DNA of 58,201 nt from SVQP01 sp045652835 (GTDB lineage Bacteria > Bacillota > Clostridia > Oscillospirales > CAG-272). Under the pieces are notes generated by a model that was not told the origin of the DNA, did not search any database, and saw nothing but the letters and a program-made list of their open reading frames with translations. Positions 15,775 to 25,000 of the stretch are shown here, piece after piece. Each line of letters starts with the position of its first letter. Within the stretch, counting starts at the first letter, position 1. A program made the position numbers and the translations under genes. The stretch spans positions 1 to 58,201 of the forward strand of contig JAZOLE010000105.1 in assembly GCA_045652835.1 (NCBI GenBank). Reading direction: 5' to 3'.

Positions 15775-18700
15775 TCAGCCTACCAGGTATCTGCGCAGCA
15801 GGATGACGTCCGCAACGTTGATAGTACCGTTGCTATCCATATCGGAAGCCTCGAGATCGATCTCAATCTCATAGCCGCCTGCAAGATAACGTCTGAGTGC
15901 CATAACGTCCGCTACGTCGATAACACCGTCGCCATTGACGTCGCCCGCCTCTTCTACCACGGTGATCTCGCCGTTTTGTACGACAAGATGCATGGGCTCC
16001 AGATCAGCGTTGAGCATGTTATCTGCGGTATACGAAACGTTGACGCTGTAAGATGTACCTGCCTGTGCATCCTCGGGCAACAGGAACGTAAGAACGATAA
16101 TCGAACCGTTGCTGTAATCAGCACCGCTCAAGCCATCCCATACGAAGTTGCAAGGATTGGTGTATTCTGCAGGACGAGTGAACGCAAGAGAGTTCCACGC
16201 GCTTCCCGCATCTACTGCAACAAGGGTAAGAGCATCATCAAAATCAAGCGTGAGTACCGCACCGATGATACCGGGGTTGTTCTGCACGTCGATGGTAACC
16301 TGTACCAGGCTGCCTGCCTCTGCCTTCACACCGTTGACTACGATCGAAGCAAGAATGGGCAGAATCTCGGTCTCAAGGACTTCACCGCAAAGTGTGCATT
16401 CCTTGTGTCTGCTGCCTGCTTGCGTTGCAGTAGCTTCCACGTCTACGATCCAATCGCTCGTCTGATGCTCAAAGCAATCATCATTGAGCCATGCGATCAT
16501 CTCGTCCAGATCGTCAAAGATTCTGGTCTCTGCGCCTGCCTGACCAATGTGGTACAGCGAGAGCAGCAGGTTGCCGTAAGCATCCTGAAGATTTGCGCCG
16601 ATCGTAGCATAGTTGTTATAGCACCAGATGCCGTCAGCGTTTTCGCGCAGTCTGAAGATATTGATCCAGTCATGGTTGAGACCCGAATACTTGATCTCGG
16701 ACTGATAAGACAGATACGGAACGTAGGTTGCGTACTCAATGTTCGTACCCTTGACCGCAATACATCTTCTCCACATAGTGCCGTCCTGCGTCAGGAATAC
16801 CGCAACCTTTTCCAGCGTTGCATCGCTGTTGTAGTCCAGCATCAAGCCATATTCGTCAATCAGGCTGGGACCGTAATCGGAAAGGATATCGTCAATTTCA
16901 AAATACATACCGTACAGAGGATGCTCGGAAGGTGTGATATCTTCAATAAATCTGATACCGCAACGCGTGCACACGCCATCCACGTAGGAATGTCCAAGCA
17001 CGGGAATTTCAAATTCCTCTACAGCACCGCAATCTGCGCAAGTGCAGGTCTTGGCACCCACTTCTTTACAAGTAGGAGCAAGCGTCTGCTCGCCTTCATT
17101 CCAGTTGTGTCCTGCAGGAATGATTTCGATGAACGCAAGTGCACAAACCGCACAAACCTTGGTCACAGAACCATCGGTGGTACAGGTCTTGTCAATCGTA
17201 ACCACGTCACCCCACTGATGCGCTGCAGGGATCACACTGGTCTTGGTAGCACCGCAATTGCCGCAGGTAAAGGTCATTACGCCGTCACTTACACAAGTGG
17301 AGGCAATGGTGATTTCGCCCTCGTTCCATTCGTGACGAACAGGCTCTACGTAGGAATCTCTGTAGGAGTGTCCGCACGCACAAACGTACTCGGTGTAACC
17401 CATCGTCGTACAGGTGGGTTCAACAACCGTAACAACGTGTGCGTGGCTGTGCGTTTCTATGGTATGACCGCAAATATCACATACGTTGTCGCCGTCATAG
17501 TCATGCTCCAGCTTGTCAATGATCTGACGCTTGATCGCGCCGCAGCCGTCATTCTGACAGGTAAATTCAATATAGCCGTCCTCGGTACAGGTAGGATCCT
17601 GCGAGTCAGTGATCTGATAATCGTGCATAAGGGGTGCAATGAGCTCGCTGTAGGTATGACCGCAGCCGCAGGAGTAAATGATTTCACCCCAGGTTACGCA
17701 GCCTACCTCGGTGCGAGAGATTTCAATAAAGTTGTGGTAATGCACGGGAGCACCGCCTTGGTCAAAGCCACGGAGCACGGGGTGCTCTTCTCCCATTTCC
17801 CAAACTGCTGTGAAATCAAAGCCCTCAAATACTGCTTGGTTTAACAGATCGGACTGATCAACGTAAGTTGCACCGTCCGTATCAAGATAGGTGTAATAAT
17901 AGCAATCCTCAATGCTACCGGTACCCTCGTTGGAGTGGATTGCACCAACGTAAACCGAATTGGTTACGGGAAGCTCACCGTAATAGAAGCATCTTGCCAT
18001 GCCGGAGGAGCTATCCAAGAAGCCTACCAAGCCACCTACGTGTCCGTCTCTTGAGGAATTCACAACAATATCTGCATGTGCATAGCAATCGTAAATGATA
18101 GCGCCATAGCAGTTACCAATGATACTACCGATATCCAGATATCCATCGTTTCCGTCCACCGTGATCGCACCGGTAACATAGCAGTATCTGATCGTTACTT
18201 CATTTACGCTGCCGCCTGCCAAAATACCTGCCGCGCAACGGTAAGTATCAATTCCGGTCGCGGTGACGTACGCATCTTCAATGCCGAGATGCGAAATGGT
18301 TGCATAATTCAAGCAGCCAAACAAGCCTGTAAAGGAGGTGGTGGACTCAGTGATCAGCAAATTGGAGATGACACATCCGTTACCGTCAAACGAACCGTTA
18401 AACGTATAAGAGGTATTGTTGCTTGCGGAGGTAATTGTGCCTACACCGATGGGAGTCCATGCAATGCAATTCAAGTCAATGTTGTTCATCAACTTGAAGA
18501 AGGTATTTGCGTAGTTGTTACCGTTGTTCGTGGTCTGTGCCAGATATGCAAGCTGTGCACCGGTGTAGATCAGATAAGGATCTGCCTCGGTACCGCTACC
18601 GCCGCCGAATGCGTCGGCAATCGAGCCGTCCCACAGGTCCATATACTCTGCTGCACCGCAACGAGTACAAATGCCACCTGCAAAGCTATGACCGAGTTCG

Positions 18701-21700
18701 GGAATGATCTCAACCTGGGTCTCACCGCAACCGCAGAGATAGCCAATCTCACCTTCGGTCGTGCAGCCTGCCTCAGTGCGGGAGGTCTCGACAAAGGAGT
18801 GAATGTGAACACCGCCGCCTGCAGCAAAGCCCTGCAGCACGGGATATGCGTTGCCTGATTCATATGTCCAAACCGTTTCAAAGTCCCAACCGAGATAGGT
18901 TTCTACCCAATTGCGGGAAGCAAAGTTGGAAGCATCCGTACCGGTGCCGCCAAACGAATCGCTGCCCTCGGAGGAATAGTAGGAGTTGGAGATGGACTTA
19001 TAAGAGATACCCTCGGAATCCTGTTCACCAATAAGCATATTGATCTTAGACTGATTGACGGTACTGTCACTGAAGCAGTTTTCCATATAGAGAGTTCCGT
19101 AAAACAGTGTTCCTATAAAGCCACCGTTGGCATTAACGGAAGGCGAGGTGATATTGCTGTTAGCATAGCAGTTGTAAACATACTTGGGACTTTCCACGCA
19201 GACAAAGCCGATCAAGCCGCCCATTGACAACTTGGAACTGTCGGAAGATGTAGTGATCAGATCACAATTTGCGTAGCAGTTTTCAACAGTCGACTCTCCT
19301 CTGACATCACCAATCAAGCCACCTGCTGCTTCTTCGCCTGTCAAACGCAAAAGTACAAAGGTAAGCGTACCCGTTGCATAGCAGTTGGACATCGTGGACT
19401 CGTGCAAGACACCGCACAAGCCGCCTGCGCGTCCACCTTCTGCCTGATAATCGTAGCCGACAACGCCTACGTTTTTCAGGCTCGCATTCTTCACGTTACC
19501 AAAAAGACCACTGCCGTTGAGAGAGTCTCTTGCTTCTGCGTAAACAATTTTTGCACCGTAAATTTCAAAGAAATTACCGTCAAAGGTTCCGGAGAAGCAA
19601 TTGTTTTCCGTAATACCGATGGGCGTCCAATGAATTTGTGCCAGGTCAATGCTGTTGCCAAGGTAAATAGTCTTGCCGCTAAAGCTGTTTCCGTTGTTAA
19701 CAAGCTGTGCCAAGCCGGCAAGCTGTTCTGCGGTATAGATAACAAACTCGGTATCCGAATCGTTATACCAAGAGGTATCCACAGTACCGTCCCAAACGTC
19801 CACAACAGGTGCTTGAACGTTGCCGCCATCGCTCAGGGAAAGTGCATAAAGGATCAGGTCATCATACAACAGCTCGGAATACGGGCCACCGCTGTTATAA
19901 CCGTAATAGTGTTCCCAGGTCAAGCCGGATACGATCACGTGTCCGTCTCCCTGTGCATACTCTGCCAGGGTTGCTCTGCCCGAGGTATCGGTAAAGATCA
20001 CGTTGCTGTTCTGGGGCAACGAGGTGAAATATACGTGGTTGCAAGAGTTACCAATCAAAACGCTCTGGTCGATGGTCTCGCCCGAAGAGTACTTTTGGGT
20101 TACGATGGGATGATCAGCATCTGCAATATAGTTCTGATTGCTGGTAATTTTTGTCACAGAAATGCTGCCCAGAAGTGTAGCAGAATCAGACGGATTGAGA
20201 CAAGCACCGAAAATCAGAACGCCGCCAGAGGTTGCGTACTCGATCAGATCCTCGTTCTTTTCTGCCAATGCCTGATATACACTGTTGCTCTGGTCATTAC
20301 CTACGAGGTATACAACCGCATATTCCTGCAATTTGGCAAGTGTGATTTCGGAAACAGAGATCTTATCCCATGCCTCGATCTTACCGTCGCTCAGCAGGTT
20401 GTTCAGCAGGACTGTATTGGAATCATAGTTCCAAGGCAGCTCTTCTTCCACGAGAAGCACGTTACCGATGCCCAGTTCCGGCTCCTCCTCTTCGGGAGCA
20501 GCTTCCCAAACTGCATACAAAACAACGTCGCTCTCACCCATGGTAAAGGTGTTGGTGCCGTCCTCGGTGAAATCGGGAGTGGTAGCACTATCGGAGGTTG
20601 CCCATCCCAAGAATACGTAGCCGCTTCTTATGGGCAAATAATCAAACAGAACCGTAACCGTATCACCGTTCGAATACGGAGTTACGTCTGTGGGCAGGTT
20701 GTTCGAGCCGCCATTGGAATGGTAGCTGACTGCTCTGTACGCATAACCTGCGGAAACGTTGTAGGAAGCCACGGTGTTGCCGTAAGCATCCTTGACAATA
20801 ACGTCGATCGCGTAAACGCCCTGCGGAGCACCGTTTTCCAAGCGGAAGGTTACCTGCTTGCTTGTGCCCGAAGGAGTTACGTCAATGCTCTGGTCAAGCG
20901 CACTACCCCTCTGGTCGCCCGAAATAGTAGCTGCATACTCCAAGTAGTAAGTAACATCCTGATTGGATTCAAGATACAGATCGGTGGTGACTTGACCGTA
21001 GCTGTCAATCGAAGCGGAGAAGTCAAAGGTTGTAATATAAGGACCTTCGGGAACAACAGGCTCGCTGCCATCCTCTTCGGTAGTCAATTCAATCGAAACC
21101 GTTCTGACAAAGGCATGCCAACCGGACACGGAGTTATAAACCTTGAAATAATACTCGTGGCCTACAGTAAAGCAGGACGGGTCGATGGTAAATACCGTGG
21201 TATTCCACTGATTGTTCATGCCCGACAGATAACTGTCAAGCCTTGTTTCGGTTCCCGACGTAACATCCACAAGATATACGTAGTCAATCTCACCGCCCGA
21301 TTCGTCTACGTCATAAGCATTGATAGTCAGACGTCCACGCTCTATAACTTCCGAATTGATCACAAAGGACAAGCCCCATCTTGCATAGGGATAATAATCG
21401 GCATTGGAATAGATATCGTATCCGCCGTTAGTAAAGGAGCTCTCATCGTAGTTCGGGCGAGTGCTCTCAGTCCAGCTGCTGCCTCCTGCATAGGAGTATC
21501 CGGAGCCCGACTTTCTTCCGCTATTGAAAAGCGCGTAAGAGTGGTTGCCGGAAAGGGTTTGCACTGTTCCCTGCGGAATAACAAGAGGTGCGTCAACAGC
21601 CAAGGTGTAGGAGCCGGTATTGGAGCCATACATTTTGGCTGCGATATAATAAACCGTATTCGCTGCGCACTCGTATTCGATTTCGAAATTGTTGCCGTTA

Positions 21701-22014
21701 GCATCATCACTTGATGCCAGCGAGTTGCCGTTTTCGTCCATCAGGATACCATAGGGGTCTCCGGACTGATTGGACGAATAGAAGGTATAAACGCCTGTTT
21801 CGGTGGGAACAAACTTGAAATACTGTATCTCACCGGAATACGTAATGTTGACCGTGGTAGTTGAATTTGCCGTGATCGACGTGTAATATGCGGGAGCTTC
21901 TGCAGACGCGGTAAACGACGCAAGCGGGAGCATCAACCCGAATATCATGCTAAACGCTATCATAAATGATAATGCGTTTTTCAATAAAAACTTGTTTTTA
22001 TATTGAATACTCAT
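15775..22014 (-). CDS. Giant secreted surface protein with GLUG, InlB-like, Cys-rich, cohesin and C-terminal dockerin domains
   Basis: About 2,079 residues. The start at 22014 is used because GAGGAG lies 8 bases upstream; the ATG at 22020 would be too close. Order, with rough residues: signal peptide (1-40); PPC-like beta domain (about 42-145); beta-sandwich regions; an InlB/Flg_new-type repeat (about 430-505, ending in YAVWE); a glutamine-amidotransferase/ThuA-like region (about 515-730); two GLUG-repeat blocks (about 745-1055 and 1130-1410), each ending YPVLQGF or HPVLRGF; Cys-rich H...C...CxxCG repeats (about 1420-1690); a region without recognised domain; a cohesin (about 1887-2023); a type I dockerin (last 56 residues). 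The dockerin has two Ca-binding segments, DVNGDGVIDVAD and DMDSNGTINVAD, with matching VA and RR at the usual recognition positions. No sortase motif or S-layer domain is seen, so the dockerin is the likely attachment device. It follows the cohesin lipoprotein by 16 bases. Confidence 0.85.
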   Translation of the reverse strand: MSIQYKNKFLLKNALSFMIAFSMIFGLMLPLASFTASAEAPAYYTSITANSTTTVNITYSGEIQYFKFVPTETGVYTFYSSNQSGDPYGILMDENGNSLASSDDANGNNFEIEYECAANTVYYIAAKMYGSNTGSYTLAVDAPLVIPQGTVQTLSGNHSYALFNSGRKSGSGYSYAGGSSWTESTRPNYDESSFTNGGYDIYSNADYYPYARWGLSFVINSEVIERGRLTINAYDVDESGGEIDYVYLVDVTSGTETRLDSYLSGMNNQWNTTVFTIDPSCFTVGHEYYFKVYNSVSGWHAFVRTVSIELTTEEDGSEPVVPEGPYITTFDFSASIDSYGQVTTDLYLESNQDVTYYLEYAATISGDQRGSALDQSIDVTPSGTSKQVTFRLENGAPQGVYAIDVIVKDAYGNTVASYNVSAGYAYRAVSYHSNGGSNNLPTDVTPYSNGDTVTVLFDYLPIRSGYVFLGWATSDSATTPDFTEDGTNTFTMGESDVVLYAVWEAAPEEEEPELGIGNVLLVEEELPWNYDSNTVLLNNLLSDGKIEAWDKISVSEITLAKLQEYAVVYLVGNDQSNSVYQALAEKNEDLIEYATSGGVLIFGACLNPSDSATLLGSISVTKITSNQNYIADADHPIVTQKYSSGETIDQSVLIGNSCNHVYFTSLPQNSNVIFTDTSGRATLAEYAQGDGHVIVSGLTWEHYYGYNSGGPYSELLYDDLILYALSLSDGGNVQAPVVDVWDGTVDTSWYNDSDTEFVIYTAEQLAGLAQLVNNGNSFSGKTIYLGNSIDLAQIHWTPIGITENNCFSGTFDGNFFEIYGAKIVYAEARDSLNGSGLFGNVKNASLKNVGVVGYDYQAEGGRAGGLCGVLHESTMSNCYATGTLTFVLLRLTGEEAAGGLIGDVRGESTVENCYANCDLITTSSDSSKLSMGGLIGFVCVESPKYVYNCYANSNITSPSVNANGGFIGTLFYGTLYMENCFSDSTVNQSKINMLIGEQDSEGISYKSISNSYYSSEGSDSFGGTGTDASNFASRNWVETYLGWDFETVWTYESGNAYPVLQGFAAGGGVHIHSFVETSRTEAGCTTEGEIGYLCGCGETQVEIIPELGHSFAGGICTRCGAAEYMDLWDGSIADAFGGGSGTEADPYLIYTGAQLAYLAQTTNNGNNYANTFFKLMNNIDLNCIAWTPIGVGTITSASNNTSYTFNGSFDGNGCVISNLLITESTTSFTGLFGCLNYATISHLGIEDAYVTATGIDTYRCAAGILAGGSVNEVTIRYCYVTGAITVDGNDGYLDIGSIIGNCYGAIIYDCYAHADIVVNSSRDGHVGGLVGFLDSSSGMARCFYYGELPVTNSVYVGAIHSNEGTGSIEDCYYYTYLDTDGATYVDQSDLLNQAVFEGFDFTAVWEMGEEHPVLRGFDQGGAPVHYHNFIEISRTEVGCVTWGEIIYSCGCGHTYSELIAPLMHDYQITDSQDPTCTEDGYIEFTCQNDGCGAIKRQIIDKLEHDYDGDNVCDICGHTIETHSHAHVVTVVEPTCTTMGYTEYVCACGHSYRDSYVEPVRHEWNEGEITIASTCVSDGVMTFTCGNCGATKTSVIPAAHQWGDVVTIDKTCTTDGSVTKVCAVCALAFIEIIPAGHNWNEGEQTLAPTCKEVGAKTCTCADCGAVEEFEIPVLGHSYVDGVCTRCGIRFIEDITPSEHPLYGMYFEIDDILSDYGPSLIDEYGLMLDYNSDATLEKVAVFLTQDGTMWRRCIAVKGTNIEYATYVPYLSYQSEIKYSGLNHDWINIFRLRENADGIWCYNNYATIGANLQDAYGNLLLSLYHIGQAGAETRIFDDLDEMIAWLNDDCFEHQTSDWIVDVEATATQAGSRHKECTLCGEVLETEILPILASIVVNGVKAEAGSLVQVTIDVQNNPGIIGAVLTLDFDDALTLVAVDAGSAWNSLAFTRPAEYTNPCNFVWDGLSGADYSNGSIIVLTFLLPEDAQAGTSYSVNVSYTADNMLNADLEPMHLVVQNGEITVVEEAGDVNGDGVIDVADVMALRRYLAGGYEIEIDLEASDMDSNGTINVADVILLRRYLVG

Positions 22015-22030
22015 ATGCATCTCTCCTCAT

Positions 22031-25000
22031 TTAACTGTTTCTTATCATAACCTTACCGCCCTCTACGATAAACGTGAGTCGGTTAAAGTCGTTATCATAA
22101 GCGACCGTCTTTATCAAAATACTGTACTCTCCCTGGGGTGCGTCATCGGATACGTCAAAGGTCAGAATCAAAAATTCTCCATCCTTGATATCCTGATCGT
22201 TGACTTGCTCGCCATCCCACATGAAGGTACATCCACTACTCAGATCGCCGGGGGTAGAAAAAGTCAAAATGTTTAATGCTTCTCCGCCGACTGCTTGGGT
22301 TAAGGTGAATGCGTTGGAGCTGTACTGAACAGTTACCATCAAACCCGCTATGCCGGGGTTATCGGTGATCGACAGTGCGATGGAAAGCTGATCTGTTCCC
22401 GGTACAACCTCTGCAGACGTGATTGTAATGGTGGGATTAAAGCCACACACGGTACAAGCACCGTCCACAATGGTATGCTCTGCAGCATCTGTGTTCTTGG
22501 TGTAGCAGCAGGAGTAAACCAGATAGTGTACGTCGGGGTGCTTGATCCAAACAAGCTCTCCCGCGTGATCTGCAAAATCACCGTACTCAGTGCCGCAAAT
22601 CGCGCAAAGTGCTTTGCTTGTGCAAGTTGCCGTGCCACCCGAATGCGCTGCATAAGGCTTGGTTGTGATCTCACTGCACACCGTACAGGTAATTGCAGTG
22701 GTGCAATCGCCGTCATCTTCATCGGGCGCGTGATCTGCAAACTCACCATAGCTTGTGCCGCAAACCTCACACTGGGCAAGGGTTACGCAAGTAGCTGTGC
22801 CACCGGTGTGTGCCTCGTTTGCCTCGGTGGTAACTTGACCGCAAACCGTACAGGTAATTGCGGTAGCGCAGTCACCGTCATCCTCTTCAGGAATGTGATC
22901 CGCATATTCACCGTATGCCTTGCCGCAAACCTCGCACTCTGCAAATTGTTCACAAGTTGCCATACCGCCAACATGTGCCTCTCTTGCTTCCGTAGTCTCG
23001 CCGCCGCAAACCGTACAGGTAATCGCAGTAGTGCAGTCACCGTCATCCTCTGCGGGTACATGCGCTTGATATTTGCCGTATTCTTTACCGCAAAGCTCAC
23101 ACTGGGCAAGCGTTACGCAAGTAGCCGTACCGCCTGTATGACCTTCGTTTGCCTCGAGTGTAATCTCACCGCAAACCGTACAGGTAATTGCGGTAGAGCA
23201 GTCACCGTCATCCTCTGCGGGTACGTGTGATGCATATCTGCCGTATTCATTGCCGCAAACCTCACACTCGGCAAGCGCTACGCAAGTAGCTGTGCCACCG
23301 GTATGTGCCTCGTTTGCCTCGGTTGTTACTGCTCCGCAGACCGTACAGGTAATTGCCGTGGTGCAATCACCGTCATCCTCTGCTGGAACGTGATCGGCAA
23401 GCTCACCATAGCCCGTGCCACAAATTTCGCATTCTGCCAGAGTTGCACATGTAGCCGTGCCACCGGTGTGAGCCTCGTTGGCTGCGGTGGTAACTGCACC
23501 GCAAACCGTACAGGTAATTGCCGTAGTGCAATCACCGTCATCTTCGCCCGCAATGTGGGCTGCATATTCGCCATATTCTTTGCCGCAAACCTCACACTCG
23601 GCAAGCGCTACGCAAGTAGCAGTACCGCCGGTATGTGTCTCGTTTGCCTCGGTGGTAACTTCACCGCAGACCGTACAGGTAATTGCCGTAGTGCAATCAC
23701 CATCGTCCTCTGCGGGAACGTGGTCCGCGTATTCACCGTATGCCTTGCCGCAAACCTCACACTCAGCAAGGGCTACGCAAGTAGCAGTACCACCGGTATG
23801 TGCCTCGTTTGCCTCGGTTGTAACTGCACCGCAAACCGTACAGGTAATTGCAGTGGTGCAATCGCCATCGTCCTCTGCGGGAACGTGATCGGCGTATGCG
23901 CCGTATTCCTTACCGCAAACCTCACACTGGGCAAGGGTTACGCAAGTAGCCGTGCCACCGGTGTGTGCCTCGTTTGCATCGGTTGTAACTTCACCGCAAA
24001 CCGTACAGGTAATTGCAGTAGTACAATCGCCATCGTCTTCACCCGCAACATGGGCTGCATATTCACCGTATGCCTTGCCGCAAACCTCACACTGAGCAAG
24101 GGTTGCACAAGTGGCTGTGCCGCCTGTATGAGCCTCGTTTGCTTCGGTTGTCACTGCATCGCAAACAGTACAGGTAATTGCCGTAGTGCAATCACCGTCA
24201 TCCTCTGCGGGAACGTGATCGGCATATTCGCCGTATTCCTTACCGCACACTTCACATTCTGCAAGACTTGCGCAGGTTGCAGTGCCGCCCGTGTGAGGAA
24301 CAACGCTATCGGTAACCTCACCGCAAACCGTACAGTAAACTGCCGTGGCGCAGTCGCCATCGTCTTCGCCCGGAATATGGGCTGCATATTCGCCGTACTG
24401 CATACCGCAAACCTCACACTCGGCAAGCGCTACGCAAGTAGCAGTGCCACCGGTATGTGCCTCGTTTGCTTCGGTTGTAGTTTCACCGCAGACCGTACAG
24501 GTAATTGCCGTGGTGCAATCACCGTCATCCTCTGCTGGAACGTGATCGGCAAGCCCACCATAGCCCGTGCCACAAATTTCGCACTCTGCCAGAGTTGCAC
24601 ATGTAGCCGTGCCACCGGTGTGAGCCTCGTTGGCTTCGGTTGTAACTGCACCGCAAACCGTACAGGTAATTGCCGTGGTGCAATCACCGTCATCTTCGCC
24701 CGCAATGTGGGCTGCATATTCGCCGTATGCCTTGCCGCAAACCTCACACTGGGCAAGTGCTACGCAAGTAGCAGTACCGCCGGTATGTGTCTCGTTTGCC
24801 TCGGTGGTAACTTCACCGCAAACCGTACAGGTAATTGCCGTAGTGCAATCACCGTCGTCCTCTGCAGGAACGTGATCGGCATATTCGCCATATTCTTTGC
24901 CACAAACCTCACACTCGGCAAGGGCTACGCAAGTAGCAGTACCACCGGTATGTGCCTCGTTTGCCTCGGTTGTAACTTCACCGCAAACCGTACAGGTAAT

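Noticed and set aside
15655..17844. 729-codon plus-strand frame, and 19402-21714 (770 codons), opposite the dockerin protein
   Set aside because: Both are shadows of the giant gene, whose domains are recognised on the minus strand. Their starts fall in the terminator or within coding sequence.
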